64,000 nucleotides of DNA, taken from the NCBI GenBank assembly GCA_949358305.1, contig OX442321.1:5791605-5855604 (forward strand), given 5' to 3'. Every line of letters starts with the position of its first letter. Position 1 is the first letter of the stretch. Both the position numbers and the translations under genes were made by a program. Positions 46,260-59,786 of the stretch are shown piece after piece. The notes beneath the pieces are model-generated. The model was not told where the DNA came from, made no database searches, and was given only the letters and a program-made list of their open reading frames with translations. The stretch is from Strigamia acuminata (taxonomy: Eukaryota; Arthropoda; Chilopoda; Geophilomorpha; Linotaeniidae).

Positions 46260-48017
46260 AAGAACAAAATAAAATATTAATAAAAATAAAAATTGCATAA
46301 TTATTACGTAAAATGGCGACACTCTATTGACACACCGCAATATGTAACTCGACAAACACACGTGCAAAATGAATGGAAAAATACAAGAAAAAAAATTTTT
46401 TGAATGAAAATATTTTCTACAATTATTTATAAGTAAAATAAAAAAATACACATAGAAAAAAAATACAAAAGAAAACGTTTCCACTTAAATCAAAACGTTT
46501 CCCAATCGTATACAAAAAGAAACAGGTGTGTCTGATTTGTATTTCGACACCATCTTTCTCTCTTCCCATTGAATACTGAATACTGAATACTAAAACAGAC
46601 TTTAGACACACATGACATAATGAATCATATTCACTTAACACCTTTTCCGATTAGCAACAAGAAAATCTTTGTTATTTCAAGGAAGTAAATCAATAATAAC
46701 GCAGTGTGGAAAATTTTTTATTCCTTCGCTCTGTGCTAATCTTAGAAACTTTCAGTGCACATTATATCATGTGACTCGGTCCAACTCATCTGCCTCGAGC
46801 TCGTCTCGCTTTGCAACACGAATAACGAACTCGTTTCACGCTAAAAAGATTCTCGAGACGCCCAAAGAGAAAAGAGGTCAACGATTGACTGACCTTGTCT
46901 CTCCTACCTGCTCTTGAGCCTTGGTCAGTTGAAAAGAAATTAAAAAAATAAAATATTTAACCTCGTTTTGGGAAATATTGTGAATTATCGTCTTAGAGGA
47001 GAAATGAAAGACGAGTTTTGAAAATATTCAATAAATGGGGACAACTTTAAAGGGTGGCGAGTCAAGTGGAAATTTTTATTTGTAAAATTAGCTATAGGGA
47101 TGGAAGTGTGAAGTGGAAAGTTTGATTTCTTTTATATTCAATTTTTACAATAGAAATTTCGAAAGAAACGTTATGGTCAATAAATATGAGAAATATTTTA
47201 TTTTTTGCAAATTTGGGTCGTCCCGATTTGTTTTGGGCGTTTTTAAACAGGAAATAATTTATTTATTTATACATTTTGCTTGTTAAAGTTGTGAATTTTG
47301 AATTGTGAGAAATAAACGAGAAAGATAAATACATTTTGCACACACAACCTTGACGAGGTATTAGTGGGTGTTGCTGCGTGAAGGAAATAAAGGAAACGGT
47401 CAATATCAACTGGAAACTCGTTTTGTTTTTAATTTTCTGGGTTGGAATGTTCGCTTTTTGGTAAAATAATAATTGTACTAAATAATTGAATGATTAGAGT
47501 TCAATGACCATAGCACAGCATGCCTTAGATGGAGGTCAGCACGACGATAAGCATTTAATTATACGTTCGAGGCCAACCTGGATGTAAGGCAGCAGGTTGG
47601 ATACAAAGACAAATGCAAAGAGATGTGCAGAGTTTAAAAATAAAATTTAAAATGAACGTTTTTTTTATTTCATGGTGTGAAAACGGCAAATATTTGATTT
47701 AGGAAGTGTGTGATGGTAAAGATTTCCTCGAAGGTTTTTTTGTTGTAATATATTTTATTTCATTTTATTACCACCCATCATAATTTCCTGTTTAGATTAG
47801 TTTATATTATCAACCCACATAGCGAAACCAAATATTTGTTTTTTGCACAACGAGAGATTGTGATACTCATCTGTAAAGATTTTAATATTTATTCATTCAT
47901 TTATTTATTTGTTGTAATGTTTATTTTTAAAATTTTTGAGAGCGCTTTAACTTTATTATTTTAGTTTTCCGTCACTAGGCGTCGAGAGCGCTGCATCATC
48001 ACGAGTTTAGTTTCGCA
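46260..48017. other. Intergenic FAM43-ATP6AP2
   Basis: It is A/T-rich. TGAATAC is repeated three times at 46570-46590. A balanced, possibly repeat-derived patch lies at 47510-47620. Sequence before 48018 is CpG-containing and probably holds the ATP6AP2 promoter. No further gene is seen. Confidence 0.4.
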
Positions 48018-48093
48018 ATGGAGGCTCAGGGTTATTGGAAATATTTCTCCTGGAGAATACTTTATTTCGTTCTATTTACGCTTTGGAATTTAG
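48018..48093 (+). CDS. ATP6AP2: ATP6AP2 exon 1 (signal peptide)
   Basis: It encodes residues 1-25 plus the first base of codon 26. The donor is GTAAAT. The following intron is 57 bases, so the unspliced frame also stays open. Confidence 0.93.
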
Positions 48094-50307
48094 GTAAATT
48101 CAAAGGTAACATTTCATATTTAAACATTCATTCTTCCATTCTTTTAACAGTGAATTCAAATGGCGCGGACGAGCAACTCGTCGTCGTGCACAAGCCGAAT
48201 TACCTCGTTTTTCGCGAAAATTCCAGTGTGCGAGCGAGCGAAATTCCCGAGATTTTATCATCGATATTTGGCTACACCACAATTAACGACGACAAATGGC
48301 CGGGTGTTGACTCGGGACACCCATTGAAACGACCCGAAGCAATCGTTATGGTCGAAATCGAAGGTTTAAAAGCCACTCAGTTAAAAACACCAGCGCTGCG
48401 ATTTCCGTTGCAAACGGTATCAAAATTAGCAGAAATAAAATTTAAAAATTGAAATTATCATTTTTTAATGTCAAATTGATGTTCTTTTAGGACGTGGAAC
48501 CTGGTTGGCCTTTCCAGTTAATAGCTGATCGAACTTACATCCGTTTTGCGGAAGAAAAACCGGTTTTGATGTCGATAGAGAACGACGATTCGGTGAATTT
48601 TTTCGTATTAATTCAATTTGTTTCGTGAAATTTATTATTTTGTAATTTTTTTCAGTTGTATACGCTTCAGTCGGAATACCCGAAAATACTCGAATCACTT
48701 CCGGTTCGACCGGACGAGCTGAAATCAAAGGTTTTGGGAGCCGGTTCGGTCGTGATTGGGATGGAATTAAAGGCGTTAAATGTATCCCTCGTACCGGATA
48801 TGAAGTTTCTAATGGATGCGCAGATTTTGCGGGAAATTTCCAGAATTGTGAGAATATTTATGCAATTTTAAAAATGAAAAAATCGATAATTTTGTTTTTT
48901 TTAATCTGTTTTTAGGTGAAAGAGAAATCGGTTTTATTGCATAATGGAATTCCGGATTTGTTTTGGTTCCGTTTAACCGGGATCCAAGAACTCGTGTCGG
49001 TCTACGGATACGATTCCGATAAAGTGCGAGAAGCTGTTGCAGTCTTAGAACGAGCTTTGGAAGAAGTAATTTTCAAAAAGAAATCATTTTTCATTGATTT
49101 TTTATTCGAATTTTTTATTTTTTATTTTTATTTCAGTTAAAAAACGCTTTCGTCGAAGTTTACGATTCCAACGTCGTGATCGCATTCCTAGCTGTTGATT
49201 ATCAGACTGGTAATTCCATTCGAGCGGGCCGAAGTTTACTCGAATCAACAACATCGAAGGTAAATTAAAATTGAAACAAGTCGGCAAATAAGTTTGGTGC
49301 GTAATTTATTAATTGTAAACTTGAAAAACCCTATTTAATCTCGTACAATCTGAATTGCATCGAAATTTGGTTTGTTTTATATAAATGTTACCTAGATTAT
49401 CAAAATTTTACCGCAGCAAACAAAATGGCTGAGTAGTGGCGCCATCTGGCGAGCGATTTCGAATGATTGATGTTGCTTTCCGCCATGAGATGGCGAGCGT
49501 GTTAAATTTTTAAACTTGTATAACGGTAATGGGCGGTTATTCGTTATTCCATCGTTAATTTTGCTGTCTTAATTTGATTTCGTAGAATCAGATTAGCGAA
49601 GGAATAAAACTAGCGCGGGGAATGAGAAATTTATTAATGCAATAACAGTAGTGATGTGCGAAGTGAAGTAGCGCTTTGCTCATCCATCACACTTTACTTC
49701 ATTAATTTCCATTAGTTTAATGAGCGTGCTGATTGGAAGAACAAATAAATATAAGAAAAAGAAATAGAAAATAAAAATAAAAAGTGGAAATTGTTAAATA
49801 ATTATCATCATTTTTTTTTTTAAAAACAAAATTTAATTTTTTTTTATTTTTTTTTTTTAAATCCGCCATTTTTATTACCATTTCATTTATTTGTCTGGAT
49901 TTATCTGTCTCGGCTTCCGTTTCATGTCTGCTTTATTTTTTTGTTTGTCGAGATTAAATTTCGAGCAACAGCTGGAGATTTATGACTCGAGACATCAAGA
50001 ATTTAATAAATAGCCGCTGCCAAGAAAAATATTAATTTTTTCCTCCATCTAGCGCCAACTGGTGGTATTTTTACGGGAAAAAGAAATTGTTTAATTTTTT
50101 TTATTGCAGCCGCCAGTTGAAAACACATACAACGTCGCTGTATCTTACGATGAAACGTATTCGGCCATTTTTAACATCACACTTTTTATCATGTTGGTGT
50201 TCTGGTTGTCAGTTTTCGCCATTTCTCTCGGAATTTGGCACATGGATCCGGGCCGCGATAGTATTATATACAGAATGACTAGTCAACGAATGAAGAAAGA
50301 TCAGTAA
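48018..50307 (+). CDS. ATP6AP2: ATP6AP2, V-ATPase accessory protein 2 / (pro)renin receptor, seven coding exons
   Basis: Joining 48018-48093, 48151-48416, 48491-48592, 48656-48847, 48916-49065, 49137-49259 and 50110-50307 gives 368 residues; every intron has GT-AG ends and frames agree. ATP6AP2 is a type I membrane protein needed for V-ATPase assembly, and it also acts in (pro)renin binding and Wnt signalling in animals. A signal peptide covers about residues 1-30 (hydrophobic stretch ILYFVLFTLW). A large luminal domain follows, then one membrane span at about 323-345 and a short cytosolic tail. MDPGRDSIIYRMT (residues 348-360) is the near-invariant family signature, and the KKDQ ending fits a KKXX-type retrieval motif. 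RAGR (291-294) aligns with the furin site RKTR of the human protein. Human ATP6AP2 has 350 residues. Five introns are only 57-74 bases; the last is 850. The start ATG follows CGCA and precedes G. Confidence 0.97.
48151..48416 (+). CDS. ATP6AP2: ATP6AP2 exon 2
   Basis: The acceptor is TTTTAACAG and the donor is GTATCA. It completes codon 26 and encodes residues 27-114 of the luminal domain. Confidence 0.93.
48491..48592 (+). CDS. ATP6AP2: ATP6AP2 exon 3
   Basis: The acceptor is TTCTTTTAG and the donor is GTGAAT. Both ends are phase 0; it encodes residues 115-148. Confidence 0.9.
48656..48847 (+). CDS. ATP6AP2: ATP6AP2 exon 4
   Basis: The acceptor is TTTTTTCAG and the donor is GTGAGA. Both ends are phase 0; it encodes residues 149-212. 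Confidence 0.92.
48916..49065 (+). CDS. ATP6AP2: ATP6AP2 exon 5
   Basis: The acceptor is GTTTTTAG and the donor is GTAATT. Both ends are phase 0; it encodes residues 213-262, including FWFRLTGIQEL. Confidence 0.92.
49137..49259 (+). CDS. ATP6AP2: ATP6AP2 exon 6 (processing-site region)
   Basis: The acceptor is TATTTCAG and the donor is GTAAAT. It encodes residues 263-303, including RAGR at 291-294, the position of the furin site in the human protein. Confidence 0.92.
49439..49452 (-). promoter_or_regulatory. CTCF-like site in ATP6AP2 intron 6
   Basis: GCGCCATCTGGCGA matches 12 of 14 positions of the reverse-complement CTCF core. Confidence 0.35.
50052..50065 (-). promoter_or_regulatory. CTCF-like site before ATP6AP2 exon 7
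   Basis: GCGCCAACTGGTGG matches 13 of 14 core positions. Confidence 0.4.
50110..50307 (+). CDS. ATP6AP2: ATP6AP2 exon 7 (membrane span and tail)
   Basis: The acceptor is TTATTGCAG and the exon ends at TAA. It encodes residues 304-368 with the membrane span and the conserved cytosolic tail. Confidence 0.96.
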   Translation, partial: PPVENTYNVAVSYDETYSAIFNITLFIMLVFWLSVFAISLGIWHMDPGRDSIIYRMTSQRMKKDQ

Positions 50308-50546
50308 CGACGAATCAAAACGTATTAAAATTAAAAATTAAAAAAAACACAAAACTAATCATGAACAAATTATTTATTACGGATAAATAGTCCTAGTGTA
50401 CAAGAAAAATGTCCAAATGTAACCCAGAATGCATATTGTAATGATTTATTATTTTATATTTTATAAACCTTGTGCAGTCCAGTTCATCGATACTTATATT
50501 GTAAATAATTATTGTCCGGAGATTAATGTACATGCATTCCATTAAT

Positions 50547-50556
50547 AATAAAATAA
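50547..50556 (+). terminator. ATP6AP2 poly(A) signals
   Basis: Two overlapping AATAAA hexamers lie about 240 bases after the stop codon, just before the first copy of a MITE-like element that starts at 50596. Confidence 0.6.
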
Positions 50557-50595
50557 ATTACAACAGTGAGAAATCATTTGGAATCGTACAAATTA

Positions 50596-50730
50596 CAGAA
50601 GTTGCATTCAAAAATAAAAATAATTTTAGTATTTTAAGTTTTAACATGGGTTTAAACAGGGAATGGTGTCATTTTTGGTTTAAAATTGAAGTAAAACACA
50701 AAATATTTTAGTTTTTGAATGCAGCTACTG
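50596..50730. mobile_element. MITE-like element, copy A
   Basis: The 135-bp element has terminal inverted repeats of about 19 bp: CAGAAGTTGCATTCAAAAA on the left, and on the right the complement of CAGTAGCTGCATTCAAAAA. The interior is nearly the same as copy B at 50834-50979 and contains GGGTTTAAACAG. No open frame is present and no clear target duplication is seen. Confidence 0.75.
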
Positions 50731-50833
50731 AGGTCCCCGATGTACGAACATTCGAGTTACGTACTTTCAGAGAACTTCAAATTTTGCGACAACTCATAAG
50801 TTAGTCGCGTGTTTCGCCAGCCGTTGTGCTTTT

Positions 50834-50979
50834 CAGTAGCTGCATTCAAAAATTAAAATAATAATTTTAGTTTAAGTGTATTTTAAGTTTTAATATGGGT
50901 TTAAACAGGAAATGATGTCACTTTTGGTTTAAAATTGAAGTAAAACACAAAATATTTTAGTTTTTGAATGCAGCTACTG
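50834..50979. mobile_element. MITE-like element, copy B
   Basis: The 146-bp element has a perfect 19-bp inverted repeat, CAGTAGCTGCATTCAAAAA, at both ends. It is about 90% identical to copy A in the same orientation, 100 bases away. The GCATTCAAAAA end also occurs at 36305, 37241 and (reversed) near 61642. Confidence 0.8.
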
Positions 50980-51011
50980 TAAGATTTAAAACTTCATTTA
51001 ATGTCGTAAAG

Positions 51012-51274
51012 CAGTTGTTCCCAAACTTTTCTGTTCCCGGTGCACTTAATGTTTCAAAAATTTTCTGCGGCTCTCCAAAAAAATGTAACGAAATTTTTAC
51101 AAAAATCACAAATAATTTAATGCTTGTGAGACAGATGAGCTTGTTGCTCACTACACATTTTTTCAAATCTTAGAAATAAATTGGATGCCGCCACCCTCAT
51201 TTCCTGTTACACATTGATTTTCGCACGATAATTGCGATATTGGAATATTTCGCGGCTCAGTTTGGGAACCACTG
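51012..51274. mobile_element. Non-autonomous hAT element
   Basis: The left end reads CAGTTGTTCCCAAACT and the right end is the complement of CAGTGGTTCCCAAACT, the well-known hAT terminal sequence. Flanking octamers 51004-51011 and 51275-51282 both end in GTAAAG and agree at six of eight bases, consistent with an aged 8-bp target duplication. At 263 bp it has no transposase. Confidence 0.82.
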
Positions 51275-51282
51275 CTGTAAAG

Positions 51283-52495
51283 CTTCAAATTGTTTCTAAG
51301 TAATGCCAGCGTTGATGTCAAAACTGCACAAACTGTTCGAAAAACTATTCGGGCCGGGCGGATATTCGAAAAATCACCGATTTTTTGGGAACTCCGGCAC
51401 TTAATCGGGCGCAACGCTAATTTCCTAAATTGTCGCCGACGTTTAAAAGGGTCCCGGCGTCTATCAGAAGCCAGCGTCAATTTGAAACTTAACGGTATGT
51501 ACGTTTATTAATTTCTAATAAATTAAACACAATAAATAAGATTAAAAATATTTTCTTTAATTAGGATCAACAATTTCCACCTTGTGTCCAGTCGCGTATC
51601 ACTATTGTTGCTAAAAAAAACATTTATTAGAGGGGGCAGGGAGGTGAAAATTAGATTGCACTTTGGGGCCTCCAAATGCATGACCCTCCACTGGGTAAGT
51701 CACGTAGATTTAGCGCTGTTATATTTCAATTTACAATTTTATGTGATTCATTTTAATGAGGCCTCCGATTGGAGCCGATTGACTTGTAATGAGAGTAGCG
51801 CAAGGGTTGATGAAGGTGCTCTCGGTGATGGGTCCCCGTGGAAATCCAGGTTGGCGTCTCCCATTCCTCGTTCATAGCCCCTGTTTATTCTTTTTCATTA
51901 GCAAATGGCACACCCTGCTCGCACAGCATCAATCACGGGCCCCATACGGGCTGCAATGGAGCAATTAGGCGATTGAAAGACGTTTGATTCCTCCCGTAAC
52001 AAGCTCGACTTATCGCCCAATTAACTATTCATTCCGAACAACAAGTACTGTTTATTGCTTTTCAAAGTTTTTAATTTGGCGAATTGCGAGCGCGGGAACC
52101 GTAGCCTCGCGTAATTTGATTTGCGCTTCTTAAATTATGGAGGGGCGAAAACGTGACGAAACTAAGAATAAGAAAGAGATGCAAACGAAAGGAGCGAGCA
52201 AGAATGAATCACTCGGCCTAACCCAATCACAATCGATTAATAAACCAGTTAAAATGGCGTCTTCGGCCATCGATCTAAGTTTTTAAATCGACATAACTTT
52301 CTTCCGGGTCGATCTAACGATGCCAAATTTGGAACACGTGCACCCAACGTCGAAAACTAACCGGTCCTAGAATTTTACCGCGATCGGTTAACTTAAACGA
52401 TTAAAAACAAACAAAACTGATCGTGGTAATAAACCAGGATACGATTATCTGAACGCGGTGCATAAATTGGGCAAATTTTTGAGCTCATGTCACAT
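51283..52495. other. Intergenic, mixed composition
   Basis: I see no gene here. Bases 51330-51480 are CpG-rich and 51560-51700 look like repeat debris. Around 52250-52460 there is single-copy sequence of balanced composition (CGATCTAAG, CGGTTAACTT) that could be regulatory, but it has no recognisable motif set. Confidence 0.4.
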
Positions 52496-52579
52496 CACAG
52501 TTGACTTAGCACAAACACCACAAGACCAATGTCTCTGAATGTTCCAACATAGTGTTTAAACCTTAGTAGAAGCCTTCAT
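52496..52579 (+). repeat. 80-bp dispersed repeat, copy 1
   Basis: The segment starts with CACAGTTGACTTAGCACAAA and ends near AGAAGCCTTC. It recurs at 53817-53898 in the same orientation with only a few substitutions, whereas flanking sequence does not align. Confidence 0.8.
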
Positions 52580-53816
52580 CGAGAAGTGGGTGAAGTTCTC
52601 CCAGATCATGTTAGTCGAACGGTCGCAAAACGCATAATCTAATCATTCCTCGCGCATTAATTCGGAAGAAAAATTTGCGGTTAATCCCGCGCGCCGCTTA
52701 AATGTGTGACTAAACCGTTGAAATTTGGCCGCGATGACAGCGCACATTAAAGTTAATAAGCACGGCAGCAAATTTCACCCGTTTAAAGAGGCATTTTGCA
52801 GATGATGTCGTGTTTGCAGTGGTCGCCGATTAAGTAAAGCGCTTTTAAAGCAGCCCACCATTCTGTCTCATAAATTGCCCATGGCGCAGATGCGTCATTG
52901 AGTATTCCGCCTACGCCTCCCTGGAGCGTCCCCCGCCTCCCCCTGTGGCCAACAACACAAAGTGGGGCATAAAGACGCTCAAGACCAAATGGAACCCCTC
53001 TACAATGAAACACCTTTGATTTGTGACTCGCGGAGCGCAAACAATTGCAAACAACGAACAACGGCGCTTTAATTAACTCGTTATTTGATTGCGCACGTCG
53101 CGCCGGGTTCGCGGCGCGCGCAACCCGCCAATGGATGTGCAGATACCTGCGCCTTATACGGAGGTGATGTGGGGAGATTTATGGGGCAGAATTGGAGCGT
53201 CCATTGGACGCACATCGTAATTTAAGAGCGGCAACAAAGCTGCAATTCGGTGGCGAACAAGAAATAGAAAATATCAAGCAAACACACAAGAAGCTCAATT
53301 CATGGAATAAAGTGCAATTTCAATTTCCGGTTTCCAAACTATCGGATAGGATAAATCTTTCTGACGGGCTCGAAATGTACCGGAGCCACGGGCGGATCTA
53401 ACGTGAAACTAATGAAGGCCCCTAATCCCTGTGGGCCCCTTGAAGCGACTTTAGCCCAAATCTACCATGTTTACATGTACTCAGTTTTCCAGAAAAGTTA
53501 AAATCTCGATTTTATTTTATTTCTGGTAAATGTGACGTTACATGTGAATTACCCATAATGCATTTTGATTATCTGGAACAACAAAATGGTTGTCGATCTA
53601 TTTCAGTTCCTAATCAAATCAAATTCTGACCCCGGAAATCGTGTTTTTAGATCATTTCACATCGTTTTTGGTACTAAGTGTCGTTAGTACGTCGCTCTAA
53701 TGTGTATCGTTACATGATTAGACGTTATTCCGATCCAAGTTTTTAATTTACGCACGCACGGGTGTTTACGTGCAGTTTTCAATGCGCAAAACGCCCAAAA
53801 TCTACCTCGTACAACC
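52580..53816. other. Intergenic segment between the 80-bp direct repeats
   Basis: Composition is balanced, with homeodomain-type TAATTA cores and CpG-rich patches near 53090-53130. GTGGGCCCCTTGAAG at 53431-53445 is also found at 6774-6788 and marks a fragment of a GGGCCC-containing repeat. No coding sequence is recognised. Confidence 0.4.
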
Positions 53817-53898
53817 CACAGTTGACTTAGCACAAACACCACAAGACCAATGTCTCTGAATGTTCAAACATAGTATTTAAACCTTAGTAAAGCCTTCA
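53817..53898 (+). repeat. 80-bp dispersed repeat, copy 2
   Basis: This is the direct repeat of 52496-52579. The core ACCACAAGACCAATGTCTCT is identical in both. Confidence 0.8.
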
Positions 53899-56285
53899 AT
53901 GTAAGTATAATAATAATATTTCAGGAATGGCGTTCCCCGTTCGTGAAATTTTCCATCTCGAGCCGCGCTGCTTCTATCTACCCTATATATCGTACATTGT
54001 GCGCTATAAAATTAGCCGGGGCAATTCAATTATCATTTTATAATTCCGCTTGGGTGTCGATAAATCCTCGTTACGTGTCGAGTTATTCTCCGAGTTCGTG
54101 GAGAACATTTGTGTCACTCCTCGTTCTTTATATCCGCGTCTTTTTTTTCTTTTTTTCTTTTCTTCTTTAAGGGTTGGTGGGGAAATCAAGTATCATATCT
54201 CGACATGTTCTCAAATTTAATTCGGATAGAAGAGGAAAAAAGCGATTTTCACTGATTTATGTCGACAAAGTGGAAAAATTAATTATTAAATTAGCGCCAT
54301 CTATTGCTCGTCCTGATTCATTTGCCTGTCAACGCAATTTACACTCGCTATCACTCGCCCTTTGGTGCATGAGAGACACCCGTGATTGAATCTAGCAAAT
54401 AATATTTGTAACGCAACTCGTTTGTGGCAAGTGGCGCTTATCAGATTCCGTAGTTTATATTTTTAATGTTCGACTCGTGTAGTCTCGGATGAGAATTAGA
54501 CGGTCGTTAAGTTCGAAAATTATGTGATTTATTGTCGAATAAACACAAAAGGAAAATTTAAAAGAGTTGAATAGAGGAAATTCGTGGAATTTTACTCGTT
54601 TTTACTCGATTTAGTTCCTCGTTAAACTCTCTCCACTACATTTGGTATCCCGCCTAGTGTTAAAAAATGCAATCAAAATAATCGTTACAAACTTTGTACG
54701 TTGTTCCCGGCCGGACCCGTGCATTGCTATTATGTTTTCGTAAGTAAAATGTAGCGCTTAACATCGTTTTAAGTCTTATTTATGTATTTAAATTTGCAGG
54801 TTGTTCGGTTTTAATGGCTTAAACAAATCAACACCATAGGGGTAGCGCCGTAGCGCCATTTTTGTTTGATCGTTCGAATCGCCGAGGACAATATGTCACT
54901 CAATTGCGTAAGTTTTAATTTTTAAACCGCAGTTTATGGCACCAATTGCGTAAGTTTAACGTTTTAATTTGTAAAAAACGTGATAAAATGTCAGTTTACT
55001 TAAGAAATTACGTCGTTTTTGTCTCCAAGAAGGTGTCAAACGCATTCCAACACTTTCCCAGGCGCCATTTTAAAATTAATTTAATTTAGAAATTTATTTT
55101 CATTGCTTTTATTAACCCAGAAGAAATATTCTCGTCCCCTGCGCGTCCCCTCTTTCGGTTGGTTGCGAGATAGAGAGAAACCGCTTTTCGGCTGGATAAT
55201 TGGTGACCGCCGTTGCGGCGCCCGCCGACCCTAATTGCGTTAGCATATGGAAACTCGGATCAAGACGAACTGCGCATGCGTGCGAGATACTCAGCACTGA
55301 TTCACTTACACTGGCCCCTTTTCTTCCTCCAATCGAGTTGAGTAGATTTACTTCTCTGACCACACACACACGAATGAACAAAAGAGACGAAGAAAAAAAT
55401 AAAATAAAATAAAAATATGATAAAAAGACATTGTAATTTGACGCGGGTCAATTTCCCATTAGGCCTAAAAGCGGCCAACACTGGCCGGCATGAATGGATG
55501 GAATTTTGGGCGAAAACGCTTGAAAATTTAATAGAAAAAGTTTGTAACATTTATCTTGGCTTGAGTGAAATCAAATTTGAAGCGAAGAATTATTAGCGAT
55601 GTTTGCTCTTTTGAAATTCGTTGGCCAACATGGCGGGCGGGGGGGCCCGGGGGGTCGTCTTCATCCATCATCGCAATGAAGATGTATTTGAGTGGATTGT
55701 ATTTTCAAGGATTTTTGGCGGAGCGGGTGTGCCGGCGAGTTTTTCGGGAAATGAGTTGCAGCTTTAGTGTTGGGTGTGCGAAGTTGTCGCGATCTGTTTG
55801 CGGACCCCAATTGAGTTAAGTTGATCGGCGCAGTGGGGCGCTGCGGTCGTTCGTCGGGCTAATCCAGTTTGTGCGCCTGTGGTGATCGTTGGCTGCCGCC
55901 AAATCTGAACCGATCCACCTCCTTTGTAGCCATCACTATTATGGGAGAGAGGGCACTATTCTTTGCTTTAATGTTTCCTCGAGGAAATCAATTTGCCGGC
56001 CGAATTTCGGGCGCCATCATCGTTTTACACAAAAAATAAAAAAAAATAAAAATTGATAATTTTTTTTTTTTTTTGGAATTGGTGATTTTGGTGTTTTTTT
56101 TGTGTTGGTTGAATGTGTTTTTTAGGGTTTTAGTCGCGTTGAAGTGGCGCGAAACGTTAAAAAAGGGAAGAAAAAAAAAACTCCGCCTTGGTGCGCTTCA
56201 CTGCATAGCGCCACTCGCAAATCCAATTGCGCGCTAACAAATACAATAAATTAAATCGAAATTTGATATTATATCTCAAGGGATT
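53899..56285. other. Intergenic region downstream of SHOX
   Basis: It is A/T-rich with islets of CpG. A CTCF-like GCGCCATCTATTGC lies at 54293-54306. CAATTGCGTAAGTTT occurs twice, at 54901 and 54943. An NRF1-like TGCGCATGCGTG is at 55271-55282. No gene is seen. Confidence 0.4.
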
Positions 56286-56291
56286 TTTATT
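56286..56291 (-). terminator. Candidate poly(A) signal of SHOX
   Basis: TTTATT on the + strand gives AATAAA on the gene's strand, about 225 bases after the SHOX stop codon. Confidence 0.4.
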
Positions 56292-56515
56292 TTCAAATGA
56301 AATTCCACTACACACATGAGCAAAGGTTGAAGCTAAATAAATCCCAAACAATGCACATTCAATATTTTTTTCCCTATCATATAAAATAAACAAATAAAAA
56401 AAATAAAAATAAAAATAAAAATAAAAATAATTCAAAAAATTAAATATTGAGCAAAACTGTACAATTCTTTGATAATATAACGAGATAAATTGTATAAATC
56501 CCCGGGGAATTGACA

Positions 56516-59533
<3,018 letters not shown>

Positions 59534-59578
59534 GCTTCGCTGCTTAGGAGGCTGCACCAGATGAGAAACGCATGTCAT

Positions 59579-59645
59579 CTGAAAAACAAACAAAAACAAA
59601 AATCAACCAAACAAAATCAACCAAACAAAAACAAAACGCTAATTA
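59579..59645 (-). other. Probable 67-base intron in the SHOX 5' UTR
   Basis: On the minus strand AAGG|GTAATT at 59646/59645 is a good donor, and a T-rich tract ending TTTTTCAG at 59579 is a strong acceptor just before ATGACATG. The upstream exon contains a short upstream frame, MADDPHH then stop. Confidence 0.5.
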
Positions 59646-59777
59646 CCCTTAACAAATATGTCGCCAGCAGTTAGTGATGTGGGTCGTCCGCCATCAGCCG
59701 GTGCAAGAAGGGTGGGGTTCCGGTGTATACGGCGCTGGAGCCGCGAGCGTGTGCTCCGAACGCTTGCCCAGAGCGGC

Positions 59778-59786
59778 CTTTTTATG
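59778..59786 (-). promoter_or_regulatory. TATA-like element of SHOX
   Basis: CATAAAAAG on the minus strand lies about 200 bases upstream of the first ATG, in a CpG-rich promoter-like block at 59680-60240. Confidence 0.3.

Larger units (their letters stand above)
49260..50109 (+). other. ATP6AP2 intron 6
   Basis: This is the only long intron of the gene. It holds a CTCF-like site at 49439-49452 and another at 50052-50065 just before the acceptor, plus A/T-rich filler with AAATAAATATAAG-type stretches at 49741-49800. No coding sequence is seen. Confidence 0.85.
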
